Source: Rhizobium sullae (GTDB lineage: Bacteria > Pseudomonadota > Alphaproteobacteria > Rhizobiales > Rhizobiaceae). Taken from it: DNA of 64,000 nucleotides. The position numbers and the translations under genes are program-made. The stretch is taken from assembly GCF_900169785.1 (NCBI RefSeq), contig NZ_FWER01000023.1:52643-116642 (forward strand). Reading direction: 5' to 3'. Within the stretch, counting starts at the first letter, position 1; the number at the start of each line of letters is the position of its first letter. Below the pieces are notes generated by a model, which saw nothing but the letters and a program-made list of their open reading frames with translations, was not told the origin of the DNA and did not search any database. This document shows, one piece after another, positions 24,973 to 34,703 of the stretch.

Positions 24973-25791
24973 ATGCACGTCCGACGTTCCGCAGAGGAAA
25001 TCGCCGCCAACCGGCAACACTACGAAGAACACCAGAGGAAGGGCTTGGAGTTCGCCCCCAAGGCGCTGCCCGTACCGAGCCCACTACCTGCGCCCGCAAT
25101 CGAGGCTGGCCGCGTCATCCATCAGGAAACGATTCCGGGCGGCTGGTATTGGTCGACCCTGTTGAAGCGCGGCGAGGCGCTGCGGATCGATCAGCAGGAG
25201 GGCCTATCGACCGTCGCGCTGATCGCCTGGAACGCGGCCGACACCAGCGAAAGGCTCAATCTGGTCGATACCGTCAAGGTTCAGTGGACGACCGCGCTCG
25301 GCAAGGGCCGGGTGGTCTTCTCGGACATGGGCCGCGTGATGTTCTCGATGATCGAGGATAGCTCCGGCGCCCATGATTGCCTGATGGGCGGATCGACGGC
25401 CGCATCGAACGCCGCCAGATATCCGGGCGCAAATACCCGCAACACGCGCGACAACTTCATCCTCGCAGCCGGAAAGCTCGGTCTAGATCGACGCGATATT
25501 CCCGGCGTGCTCAATCTTTTCGCGCCTGTCCAAATCGATGATGCCGGTGGTTTCCGCTGGCAAGGCAAGGCATCCAACAGCGGCGACTACGCCGAGTTGC
25601 GAGCCGAGATGGACATGCTCGTCGGTCTCTCCAACTGCCCGCATCCGCTGGATCCCAATCCTGTGCATGCGCCGGCACCGGTGACGGTCACCCGTTTCCG
25701 CGCCGCTGCGCCGGCAGCAGACGATCTTGCCCGCACCGCCACCGCCGAAGCCGTCCGCGGCTTCGAGAACAACGCCATGATGCAGGCTTGA
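24973..25791 (+). CDS. Urea-carboxylase-associated protein 1; carboxyguanidine deiminase subunit (DUF1989)
   Basis: The 272-residue DUF1989 protein carries the likely metal ligands in SGAHDCLMGGS and SNCPHPLDP. With the next gene it forms the pair formerly called urea-amidolyase-associated proteins 1 and 2. These were later recognised as subunits (CgdA/CgdB) of carboxyguanidine deiminase, which releases ammonia from carboxyguanidine to give allophanate. Assignment of this protein to A or B is not attempted. It starts two bases after the ATPase stop. Confidence 0.85.
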   Translation: MHVRRSAEEIAANRQHYEEHQRKGLEFAPKALPVPSPLPAPAIEAGRVIHQETIPGGWYWSTLLKRGEALRIDQQEGLSTVALIAWNAADTSERLNLVDTVKVQWTTALGKGRVVFSDMGRVMFSMIEDSSGAHDCLMGGSTAASNAARYPGANTRNTRDNFILAAGKLGLDRRDIPGVLNLFAPVQIDDAGGFRWQGKASNSGDYAELRAEMDMLVGLSNCPHPLDPNPVHAPAPVTVTRFRAAAPAADDLARTATAEAVRGFENNAMMQA

Positions 25792-25802
25792 GGAGGCCGA
25801 CC

Positions 25803-26465
25803 ATGATCGATTTCATTCAGACCGACGCCTCGCGTACCGTCGAAAACGCAGCCCAGGATCATTTCATCCCGGCCGAAGCGCCGTGGTCCGGCGTCGTGCG
25901 CAGGGGGCAAACGATCCGTATCGAGGACAGCTACGGTCAGCAGGCGATCGACACGCTGTTCTACAAGGCCGACGATTTCGCTGAACGCTATTCCAACCAG
26001 GACACGATGCGGGATCAGGGGGCAGCCTATGTCGGAACCGGAACTCGAATCATCTCCAACGAAGGCAATGTCATGCTGAGGATGACGGCTGACAGTTGCG
26101 GCCGCCACGACACGTCGGCCGGCGCCTGCTCCTGCGAGAGCAACACCGTGCGCTTCGGCCACGGCACCAAATATCTTCATGCCTGCCGCGACAATTTTTT
26201 GCTGGAGGTGATGAAGCACGGCATGAGCAAGCGCGACATCGTGCCCAACATCAACTTCTTTATGAACGTGCCGATCAGCCCCGATGGCAAGATGACCATC
26301 GTCGATGGCATCTCCGCGCCTGGCGACTATGTGGAGCTGGTGGCCGAGATGGACGTGCTCTGCGTCATTTCCAACTGCCCGCAAATCAACAATCCCTGCA
26401 ACGGCTTTGATCCGACGCCGATCCGCGTGCTGATCTGGGACGCTACACCAGGTACCGTGGCCTGA
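25803..26465 (+). CDS. Urea-carboxylase-associated protein 2; carboxyguanidine deiminase subunit (DUF1989)
   Basis: The ATG at 25803 follows GAGGAGG, so it is preferred over an upstream in-frame start that overlaps the previous gene. The 220-residue protein resembles its neighbour: CGRHDTSAGACSCESNTV and SNCPQINNPCNGFDPTPI carry the presumed metal ligands. It is the second subunit of the heteromeric deiminase acting between the carboxylase and allophanate hydrolase. Confidence 0.87.
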   Translation: MIDFIQTDASRTVENAAQDHFIPAEAPWSGVVRRGQTIRIEDSYGQQAIDTLFYKADDFAERYSNQDTMRDQGAAYVGTGTRIISNEGNVMLRMTADSCGRHDTSAGACSCESNTVRFGHGTKYLHACRDNFLLEVMKHGMSKRDIVPNINFFMNVPISPDGKMTIVDGISAPGDYVELVAEMDVLCVISNCPQINNPCNGFDPTPIRVLIWDATPGTVA

Positions 26466-26467
26466 GC

Positions 26468-29400
26468 ATGTTCAAGAAGGTCCTCATCGCCAACAGGGGC
26501 GAAATCGCCGTCCGGGTCATCCGGACATTGAAGACAATGGGCATCGCCTCCGTCGCCGTCTATTCCGACGCCGACCGGTTTACCATGGCAACACGGCTCG
26601 CGGACGAAGCGGCGCGCCTGGGTCCGGCAGCGGCCACGGAAAGCTATCTGAACGTCGACGCCGTCATCGCCGCCTGTAAGGCAACGGGCGCAGAGGCCGT
26701 GCATCCGGGCTATGGCTTCCTCTCCGAAAATATCGACTTTGCCGAGCGGCTCGCCGCCGAGGGCATCGTGTTCATCGGCCCGCGCCCGGAGCATCTTTCG
26801 GCTTTTGGCTTGAAACACACGGCACGCGAACTTGCACAGCGAAGCGGCGTGCCGCTTCTGCCGGGCAGCGGTCTGCTGGAAAGTTTGGAGATCGCGTTGA
26901 CGACGGCCGAAACGATCGGCTATCCGGTCATGCTGAAATCGACTGCGGGCGGCGGCGGCATCGGCATGCAGCTTTGCGCCGATCCGGCTTCACTCAAGAC
27001 CTCCTTCGAAAGCGTACAGCGCACGGCGCGCGCCAGCTTCGGCGATGCCCGGGTATATCTCGAGCGTTTCGTCGCCGACGCCCGCCATGTCGAAGTGCAG
27101 ATCTTCGGCGACGGCAAGGGTAAGGTCGTGGCGCTCGGCGAACGGGATTGCTCGCTGCAGCGGCGCAACCAGAAGGTCGTTGAAGAAACTCCGGCACCGG
27201 GCCTTTCGCCTGCGACACGCGCGCGGCTGCACAAGTCGGCAGTCGATCTGGGAAGCTCGGTGTCCTATGCATCGGCCGGCACGGTCGAATTCATCTATGA
27301 TCCGGCGCGAGGGGAATTCTACTTCCTCGAGGTCAATACGCGGCTACAGGTGGAGCACCCGGTAACCGAGGCCGTTTTCGGCATCGACCTCGTTGAATGG
27401 ATGATCCGGCAGGCCGCGGGCGAGGATGTGCTTTCGGGTGCCGAAGCTCTGGCACCGAAAGGGGCGTCGATCGAAGTGCGCGTCTATGCCGAGATGCCGC
27501 ACGCCGACTTCCGCCCGAGTGCCGGCTTGCTGACGGAGGTCGTGTTTCCCGCAAACCCTCGCATCGACGGCTGGATCGAAACCGGCACGGAGGTGACGCC
27601 GTTCTACGATCCGATGCTTGCGAAAATCATCGTCGCGGCCGACGACCGCCCGGCGGCGATCGCAAAACTTCAGGCAGCGCTTGCCGCGACGTCGATCACC
27701 GGGATCGAGACGAATCTCGACTACCTTCGCGCAATCGCCGCTTCCGATCTTCTCGCAAGCGGCAACGTCGCGACGACGGCTCTGCCCGACTTTGCCTTCG
27801 TGCCGGATGTCATCGAGGTTCTGTCCCCGGGCGCCCAGTCCAGTCTCCAGGAACTGCCCGGCCGCCTTGGCCTCTGGCATGTCGGCGTGCCGCCGAGCGG
27901 CCCGATGGACGAGCGATCCTTCCGCCATGCCAACCGTCTCGTCGGCAACGATGACACGACGGCTGCCTTGGAGCTGACCGTGTCCGGCCCGACACTGCGC
28001 TTTTACACCGATGTGGTGATTGCACTCGGCGGAGCGCACATGCCGATGACCTGTGATGGCCTTCGTCTACCGCACGGCACGGGGGTGACCATTCGCGCCG
28101 GACAAGTGCTCTCCATCGGCGCCATCGACGGTCCCGGCCAGCGCGCCTATCTTGCGGTCGCGGGTGGCTTCGCTGCGGCGGTCGTACTCGGCTCGCGGGC
28201 TACCTTCGATCTCGGCCAGTTCGGCGGCAACACGACCGGCACGCTGAAGACCGGTCATGTGCTGCACCTTGCGCGGCAGACACCCGTCAAACCACCGCAG
28301 GCTGCCAACGAGCCCGCCGACCTCACACGCGAATGGGACGTCGCCGTCCTCTACGGCCCTCATGGCGCACCGGATTTCTTTCGGCAGGACGATATCGACA
28401 CCCTGTTTTCCACCGCCTACGAGGTGCATTTCAACAGCGCCCGCACTGGCGTCCGCCTCATCGGACCGGCACCAGAATGGGCACGCAGCGATGGCGGCGA
28501 GGCTGGGCTTCACCCCTCCAATCTGCACGACAACGCCTATGCTGTCGGCGCGATCGATTTCACAGGCGATATGCCGATCATTCTCGGTCCGGACGGCCCG
28601 AGCCTCGGCGGATTCGTCTGCCCGGCGGTGATTGCACGTGACGAGCAGTGGAAGATGGGTCAGTTCAAACCCGGTGATCGCATCCGCTTTCATGCGCTCG
28701 CTCGCCCGGACGATCCCGTCGCGGGCCCCGTTGTCCATCGGGTTTCGGATGTTGGCTCGGCGATCGTCGGAGCGCGGGAAGAAGGCCCTGTCTGCGTGGT
28801 CTACCGCCGCCAGGGTGACGACAACCTGCTCGTCGAATATGGCCCGATGGCACTCGATATCGCGCTCAGGCTACGCGTGCACCTGCTGATGAAAGCCGTT
28901 GTGGAAGCGCGCCTTCCCGGCCTGATTGATCTCACCCCCGGCATCCGCTCGCTGCAGATCCACTACGACGGGACAATGCTGACGCGAAAGCGTCTGCTTG
29001 GACTGTTATACGAGATCGAGGCGACACTGCCGCCGGCGCAGGACGTGACGGTGCCGAGCCGCATCGTCCATCTGCCGCTGTCATGGAACGATCCGGATAC
29101 CGAGCTTGCCATGCGCAAGTATCAGGAACTGGTGCGCCCGAACGCGCCTTGGTGCCCGTCGAACATCGAGTTCATTCGCCGCATCAACGGATTGCCGGAC
29201 GAACAAGCGGTCAAGGACATCGTCTTTGATGCCAGCTATCTGGTGCTGGGTCTTGGCGACGTCTATCTCGGCGCGCCGGTGGCAACACCAATCGATCCGC
29301 GCCACCGCCTTGTCACCACCAAGTACAACCCGGCCCGCACCTGGACCCCGGAAAATGCCGTAGGCATCGGCGGCGCCTATATGTGTATCTACGGCATGGA

Positions 29401-30004
29401 AGGCCCAGGCGGCTATCAGCTGTTCGGCCGCACCATCCAAGTCTGGAACACCTGGCGGCAGACGCCAGAATTCGCCAAGGGCAAGCCCTGGCTGCTCAAC
29501 TTCTTCGACCAGATCCGCTTCTTCCCGGTCAGCCATGAGGAACTGACAGAGGCCCGCGCCATCTTTCCACATGGCGGTTATCCGGTGCGGATCGAGGAGA
29601 CGGAATTCTCCTACGGAGCCTATGAGGAAGAACTGCACTCAAACGCTCAATCGATCGGCCGCTTCAAGGCGACGCAGCAGGCGGCTTTCGACGCCGAGCG
29701 GCAAAGCTGGATAGACGCTGGCCTCGACAGTTTCGTCAGCGACGAAGGCACGGGAGAAGGCCTTGACGGCGATATTCCGGCTGACTGCTTCGGCGTTGCC
29801 AGCAGCGTTCCGGGCAATATCTGGAAACTGCTGGTCGAACCGGGTGCTTCCGTCACCGCCGGCGATACGGTTGCCATCATCGAATCCATGAAAATGGAAA
29901 TCAACGTCACTGCCCACGCGAACGGACGCGTCCGCGATCTGCGCGCCGGACCCGGGCGCAATGTTAAAGCCGGTGATATCATCGTCGTTCTGGAGAACTG
30001 CTGA
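26468..30004 (+). CDS. Biotin-dependent guanidine/urea carboxylase
   Basis: The 1178 residues have the full bacterial urea-carboxylase layout: biotin carboxylase with ATP-grasp (residues 1 to about 450, with GGGGIGMQL and FLEVNTRLQVEHPVTE), KipA/KipI-like carboxyltransferase regions (about 460-1040), and a C-terminal biotinyl domain with SMKME carrying biotin at Lys1142. Homologues behind guanidine-I riboswitches carboxylate guanidine rather than urea. The riboswitch and the deiminase pair argue for guanidine as the true substrate here; sequence alone cannot exclude urea as well. Confidence 0.92.
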   Translation: MFKKVLIANRGEIAVRVIRTLKTMGIASVAVYSDADRFTMATRLADEAARLGPAAATESYLNVDAVIAACKATGAEAVHPGYGFLSENIDFAERLAAEGIVFIGPRPEHLSAFGLKHTARELAQRSGVPLLPGSGLLESLEIALTTAETIGYPVMLKSTAGGGGIGMQLCADPASLKTSFESVQRTARASFGDARVYLERFVADARHVEVQIFGDGKGKVVALGERDCSLQRRNQKVVEETPAPGLSPATRARLHKSAVDLGSSVSYASAGTVEFIYDPARGEFYFLEVNTRLQVEHPVTEAVFGIDLVEWMIRQAAGEDVLSGAEALAPKGASIEVRVYAEMPHADFRPSAGLLTEVVFPANPRIDGWIETGTEVTPFYDPMLAKIIVAADDRPAAIAKLQAALAATSITGIETNLDYLRAIAASDLLASGNVATTALPDFAFVPDVIEVLSPGAQSSLQELPGRLGLWHVGVPPSGPMDERSFRHANRLVGNDDTTAALELTVSGPTLRFYTDVVIALGGAHMPMTCDGLRLPHGTGVTIRAGQVLSIGAIDGPGQRAYLAVAGGFAAAVVLGSRATFDLGQFGGNTTGTLKTGHVLHLARQTPVKPPQAANEPADLTREWDVAVLYGPHGAPDFFRQDDIDTLFSTAYEVHFNSARTGVRLIGPAPEWARSDGGEAGLHPSNLHDNAYAVGAIDFTGDMPIILGPDGPSLGGFVCPAVIARDEQWKMGQFKPGDRIRFHALARPDDPVAGPVVHRVSDVGSAIVGAREEGPVCVVYRRQGDDNLLVEYGPMALDIALRLRVHLLMKAVVEARLPGLIDLTPGIRSLQIHYDGTMLTRKRLLGLLYEIEATLPPAQDVTVPSRIVHLPLSWNDPDTELAMRKYQELVRPNAPWCPSNIEFIRRINGLPDEQAVKDIVFDASYLVLGLGDVYLGAPVATPIDPRHRLVTTKYNPARTWTPENAVGIGGAYMCIYGMEGPGGYQLFGRTIQVWNTWRQTPEFAKGKPWLLNFFDQIRFFPVSHEELTEARAIFPHGGYPVRIEETEFSYGAYEEELHSNAQSIGRFKATQQAAFDAERQSWIDAGLDSFVSDEGTGEGLDGDIPADCFGVASSVPGNIWKLLVEPGASVTAGDTVAIIESMKMEINVTAHANGRVRDLRAGPGRNVKAGDIIVVLENC

Positions 30005-30005
30005 C

Positions 30006-31811
30006 ATGCTGCCGACAATTCTCGACCTCTCAACCGTTCGTGCTGCCTATCAATCCGGCCTGACGCCGCTCGATCTCGTTGAAGAGGTGATCAAGCGGCG
30101 CGCCGCCTCCAGGGATCCGGCGATCTTCATCACCGCCACGCCGGAGGAGGATTTGCGCTCTGCTGCCCGCGACCTGATGGCGCGCGCGCCCGAGCCAAAC
30201 AGCTTGGCCCTCTGGGGTATCCCCTTCGCAGTAAAGGACAATATCGACGCCGCTGGCCTGCCAACCACAGCCGCCTGCCCGGCCTTTGCCTATGAGCCGG
30301 CTGCGGATTCAACCGTGGTCCAGCGCCTCAAGGCGGCAGGCGCTATAGTCATCGGCAAGACCAACCTCGACCAGTTCGCGACCGGGCTCAATGGCACGCG
30401 CTCTCCCCATGGCGCACCGCGCTCCGTCTTCGATCCGGCTTATGTGTCGGGCGGTTCGAGCTCAGGTTCGGCGGTCGCGGTCGCCTCCGGCCTTGCGACC
30501 TTCGCGCTGGGCACGGACACGGCCGGGTCCGGTCGCGTACCCGCCGCCTTCAACAATCTTGTCGGCATCAAGCCGACCCCTGGGCTTGTGCCGAACGTCG
30601 GCGTCGTTCCAGCCTGCCGCAGCGTGGACGTGGTCACCGTGTTTGCCGCCACGGTTGGCGATGGTGTTGCGATCCGCAAAGTGATGGAAGGCTACGACGC
30701 AACCGATCCCTTCTCGCGTCACGCCGTGCCCGCAGCCCTCCCCGCCACCGGCTTGCGGATTGGGGTGTTGGAGAGCACCGAGCGAGAATTCTTCGGAAAC
30801 GGGGATATCGAGGCGCTTTATGGTACGGCGATCGAGTGCGCGAAATCACTTGGCGCGACCATTGTGCCCTTCGATTATGCGCCGTTCCGGCAGGCGGCGG
30901 AACTTCTTTACAATGGCCCGTGGGTCGCCGAACGACTGGCAGCGGTCAAGGACTTCCTGACCAGCAACGCGGATGATTTCGACCCGACGGTTCGCACCAT
31001 CATCGAAGGCGCGAAGGCCTATGATGCCGTCGCTGCCTTCGAGGGTAAATACAAACTCGAAGCGCTGCGGCAAAAGACGAAGGCCGAGTGGACGAAGGTG
31101 GACATCCTGTTGCTGCCGACCGCGCCCACAACTTACACGGTCGAGGAGATGCTGGCCGATCCGATCGTGAAGAATGGCCATTTCGGGCGCTACACGAATT
31201 TCGTCAATCTCTACGACTATGCCGCAATCGCCATTCCGGCGGGCTTCGGGCACAATGGTCTGCCTGGCGGCGTGACGCTGATCGGCCCGACATTCACGGA
31301 TGATGCACTCGCCCCGTTTGCCGACGCCATGCACCGGGCGCTTGGGGCCGGCATGGGCAAGGACAAGAAGGCATCGCTCCCAGAAGAAAGCCGGGTTGCA
31401 CCGCTTGACGACGGCTTTGTTCCGATCGCTGTCGTCGGCGCCCATTTGACCGGCATGCCACTCAACCACGAACTCACCGGACCGGGTGGATATCGCCTGA
31501 AAACCTGCCGCACAGCCGGTGACTACCGGCTCTTCGTGCTGCCGAACACTGTACCGCCAAAACCCGGCCTCATCCGCGAACCCGGTTTCGCCGGCAACGG
31601 GCTCGAGGTCGAAGTCTGGGCGCTCCCACCCGCAGCCTTCGGCAACTTCGTCCAGAAAATTCCGGGGCCGCTCGGCATTGGAAAGGTAACCCTCGAAGAT
31701 GGCAGCAGCATCTCAGGTTTTCTCTGTGAGGCTTATGCCGTCGCAGACGCCGAGGAAGTGACCGCGCTCGGCGGATGGCGGGCTTACGTCGGGACGCAAA
31801 TGGCAAGCTAA
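30006..31811 (+). CDS. atzF: Allophanate hydrolase
   Basis: The start is the ATG one base after the carboxylase stop. The amidase-signature triad is visible: Lys77 in AVKDNIDAAG, cis-Ser in GGSSSG (151-152) and nucleophile Ser175 in DTAGSG. A C-terminal domain (from about residue 465, VVGAHLTGMPLNHEL) completes the 601-residue, two-domain form. It converts allophanate to ammonia and CO2, the last step of the operon's pathway. No terminator is obvious behind it. Confidence 0.93.
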   Translation: MLPTILDLSTVRAAYQSGLTPLDLVEEVIKRRAASRDPAIFITATPEEDLRSAARDLMARAPEPNSLALWGIPFAVKDNIDAAGLPTTAACPAFAYEPAADSTVVQRLKAAGAIVIGKTNLDQFATGLNGTRSPHGAPRSVFDPAYVSGGSSSGSAVAVASGLATFALGTDTAGSGRVPAAFNNLVGIKPTPGLVPNVGVVPACRSVDVVTVFAATVGDGVAIRKVMEGYDATDPFSRHAVPAALPATGLRIGVLESTEREFFGNGDIEALYGTAIECAKSLGATIVPFDYAPFRQAAELLYNGPWVAERLAAVKDFLTSNADDFDPTVRTIIEGAKAYDAVAAFEGKYKLEALRQKTKAEWTKVDILLLPTAPTTYTVEEMLADPIVKNGHFGRYTNFVNLYDYAAIAIPAGFGHNGLPGGVTLIGPTFTDDALAPFADAMHRALGAGMGKDKKASLPEESRVAPLDDGFVPIAVVGAHLTGMPLNHELTGPGGYRLKTCRTAGDYRLFVLPNTVPPKPGLIREPGFAGNGLEVEVWALPPAAFGNFVQKIPGPLGIGKVTLEDGSSISGFLCEAYAVADAEEVTALGGWRAYVGTQMAS

Positions 31812-32501
31812 AACCAGAGGGATGACAATGGCGATTGCAAATATGACTATTCGTCTTCTCCGCGAAGGATTCATTGCTCGAACCCAAGCCATCGGCCTGA
31901 AATAACGCCGAGGGCAGCGGGATTCGTACCTCCGGAAGCGGGGCTGTGCTAGATTTGGTCGTGGAATCGAACCGACGCGGCTCAGACTAGCAGCCTCCAA
32001 CAACGATTGACATGTTCTGCTGACATCTCGTCACCATCGACATATCAGTGTCGACAGATCTGCGGAACGCGGACGTGTCATTCGAGCCTAGAGGGCCCCC
32101 ATAGCGACCTCCCTCCCCTCCCAAGGCGGCGAAGGCTGAGGCGGCGATCGCCCTTTTCGATGGCTCCGGAACCGTCGAGGTCCATCACGAGCACGCCGTC
32201 CTTGGGGCTGGCTGGGCGGCCAAACAACCCGGCTCGATCGGTTGAAGCAGTTCGCTATAGCACCGTTGCACGGGTCCGCAACGGCCACGCGGTTTGCCAG
32301 CCAGTTGTCGCTGGAGAAAAGGGACGCCACGCTCCGACCCGGCCTATCTCGAGGCCTGGTGTTCGGTCGCCACCGAATCTCCGCTGCCCTGGCGGCGCCA
32401 CGTTATTCTCGACAACCACGCGACCCATAGCCGTAATTTATCTAGACGATCTCAGATCAGCTCTGTTTTCGAGAGGCTTCACAGCTCTCGTTGGAAAGCC
32501 T
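31812..32501. other. Gene-poor stretch with possible IS630-like remnant
   Basis: About 690 bases without an intact gene. One plus-strand frame near 32395-32430 reads WRRHVILDNHATHS, resembling the second catalytic Asp region (LDN.A.H) of IS630-family transposases, but nothing convincing surrounds it. The rest shows only frame shadows. The region separates the guanidine operon from the minus-strand FAD gene. Confidence 0.3.
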
Positions 32502-34049
32502 TCACGTCGAGACGGCATCAAAAGGCACATGGGCCGGGGCATCGAGCTCGGCGCCCGCGATTACGACTGCCCTCCGGCGGCGTTCTTGTGTGCGATCACG
32601 CCTCTCTTGGTGGTTCTCGAATATTGTGTCGGCAATTTGGGCTGCACGCAGCCTAAGTACGCTGTAGCCGTTCAAGATTTGAAACGCTCCACTCGTCGTG
32701 GTGCCCACTGCATAGAGGCACGGCTGTGGGCGGCCGCCGGCATCCAAGAGCCGACTCGTGGTACGTTCAACATCGAGACCTCCGAACGGATGGGCACGTG
32801 ACTGTCCAGACTGCAGCAGACTATTGAGGAGCGATGCGGCTCTGGGATCGAGCGCATTCCCATTGGAAGCCGCGGAAAACACCCTGTCGAAAGTGAGCGG
32901 TGGATGGCCTGCGGTCATGGCGACGAACTGTCCATGTGCATGCTTGGCCACTGACTTCACTTCACGAATAACGTCTAGTTGGCCCGTGTCGGCGAGGTCG
33001 AGGAGGTCCGCCGCGCGGTGTCTCGGCATTGGGCAGCAGAGACTATTGCAAACATGATGAAACCTAGCCGCGTGTGCTTTCTCTGATGACTCAAGGAAGT
33101 ACCACGCGTCCTGGAGAGCTAAGAGCATTTTGATCGTAATCGAATACGCAGCCCGGCCGTCTTCAATGTGCATCAACTGACGCCGCAGCCGATCAATGCC
33201 GTAGTCTCTTGGAAATACTTCATCTAGGATAGGTTGCGGGGACGTCCCGGCGCTGTCAAGTTCCTTGCGGTGGAGGTGCACGAGATCCTCCAAGGAGATG
33301 CCGCCCTTTGCCGCGGCGATTTTCTCGACGGCCTTTACTGTGAAATATTTCAGCTCGTATTTGAGTGCCGGGGGCCGAACCGCGGGCAGCAGACCATGTC
33401 TGGACAGAAGGGTAATTCGGCCGCGATGGTTGTTCGCCTTCAATGCCATAGTCAAATCGATTGCGGTCAGCCCAGAGCCGATAATTCCTATGTTTTCGTC
33501 AGGATCCACGCCGCGCAGAGCATCGGCAAGGGGATAGACCTTGGCGGAGAAGTTCTCCTTGCCCTCCAGCCCGTAGGGGTCGAAGTTCGCTGAACGGCCC
33601 ACGGACAAGATTGCGTAATCGAATGCGTCGCTTCCTTTCTGGGTGGACACCCGGACGCGACCGTCGATGACGGTCAGTTCCGTCACCCACTCGCGGATGA
33701 ACGCGAAGGCTTCCAGTTTCACAACTGCTTGCTGTGCAGAGTCCTTGAAGTACTGCCCAATCACCGAACGCGGCGCGAAATTGTCACCTGTGAACTCTGC
33801 GTAGCCGCTCGCCTTCAATCAGATATCCGCATGCTCGGGCTGCCAGTGCCGCACTGACATATCGCGCGCATACGTATTCGCCAGTGCCTCTGGCCTATCG
33901 GCGGCAAAGCTGGTGCCACACCACGGGTGCGGCGATCGATCGAAGACGGTCACGTCCAGCGACACCGGGCCGATGGTCTCACGCGCGTGGATCAAGCTAT
34001 CGAGCAGGGAAACGGCCGTCGGTCCGCCTCCTATAATGGCAATCCTCAT
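32502..34049 (-). pseudogene. FAD/NAD(P)-binding oxidoreductase interrupted by in-frame TGA
   Basis: Reading starts at ATG 34049 with a dinucleotide-binding motif IIGGGPTAVSLL and continues for 76 codons to a TGA at 33819-33821. The same frame then stays open for another 438 codons. This downstream part has a second dinucleotide-binding motif (NIGIIGSGLTAIDL) and the VGTTTSGAFQ region expected near the end. A single nonsense change splits an otherwise intact NAD_binding_9-type protein of about 515 residues. The TTG right after the stop could restart translation, but without the FAD site. Substrate unknown. Confidence 0.78.
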
Positions 34050-34399
34050 CGCGCGAAGCCTCCCTCGGTGTGGCGTCTACCTAGCAGGGGTCCGGTGTTT
34101 GCTTCCGTTGCTTTGGAAAGCAAAGGACTGGTGGGCTTCGCATGATCAAGGCAACCGGCGTTCCCCAAAAAGAGCGCCACTGAGTTCGAGAACGCCTTCA
34201 CCGTACTGGTGCGCGGAGCCGATGCGCAGGTATGAAAGCCTGAACCAATGCCGCCAACGAGACTGGTTTGCGCACCCATTGGATCGACTTCTATCGGTTG
34301 GCGATTGCATTCTCGTGCATAGCCGATGATGTCATGCGTTATTACTGGCGGCCGGAACTGGCGCACTGTCGGCGACGGCGTGAACGTGTCGAGATTGTC
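34046..34399 (-). CDS. Small protein translationally coupled to the FAD oxidoreductase gene
   Basis: The 117-residue frame has a strong GAGGAGG site before its ATG, and its stop overlaps the oxidoreductase ATG (ATGA). These two features support a real gene. The sequence is polar with many Ser, Thr, Pro and Gly, and contains GGIGSGFHTCASAP and two further Cys positions (AREC near residue 31 and AGC near residue 88). I recognise no family. Being between an AraC regulator and an oxidoreductase it could be a substrate, carrier or accessory factor, but this is open. Confidence 0.55.
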   Translation of the reverse strand, partial: DNLDTFTPSPTVRQFRPPVITHDIIGYARECNRQPIEVDPMGAQTSLVGGIGSGFHTCASAPRTSTVKAFSNSVALFLGNAGCLDHAKPTSPLLSKATEANTGPLLGRRHTEGGFAR

Positions 34400-34558
34400 C
34401 ATTGATGCCTCCTCGGCTTTGCAGTTTCGGTGGCCAAGTGCCCAGGTTACCGTTCGCCTCCGCCTCGTTAACGGGTGGCTTTTTTTGAATGCAGAGAGCG
34501 CTCGAGCACCGGATCGTTGCACCGCCTCAGGGGGTCACAAATGGTGGTTCGCGGTATT

Positions 34559-34590
34559 TCAGGATATTGCTTCGGGTGTCAGAAAATTGC
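34559..34590. promoter_or_regulatory. 20-bp-spaced direct repeat upstream of the small protein/oxidoreductase operon
   Basis: TCAGGATATTGC (34559-34570) and TCAGAAAATTGC (34579-34590) match at 10 of 12 positions, exactly 20 bases apart. They lie 160-190 bases before the small gene and 114 bases downstream of the AraC gene's stop. Spacing and direct orientation are typical of AraC-family binding sites. Confidence 0.5.
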
Positions 34591-34703
34591 GGCAAAGCTC
34601 ATTCGTCGCAAAGATTTCATCGATTCAAGTCTGTTTTTATGGGGGTTTTGTTATTTAGAATCAACTAATTCAGCGTTTGCGACCTCGCGCCACGCTGACA
34701 CCC

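Noticed and set aside
32007..32801. Plus-strand frame of 264 codons
   Set aside because: It overlaps the minus-strand oxidoreductase end, has no ribosome-binding site and an incoherent composition.
33819..33821. TGA as selenocysteine codon in the FAD oxidoreductase
   Set aside because: There is no reason for selenocysteine at this place of the fold and no hairpin typical of a SECIS element was noticed just downstream. A nonsense mutation is simpler.
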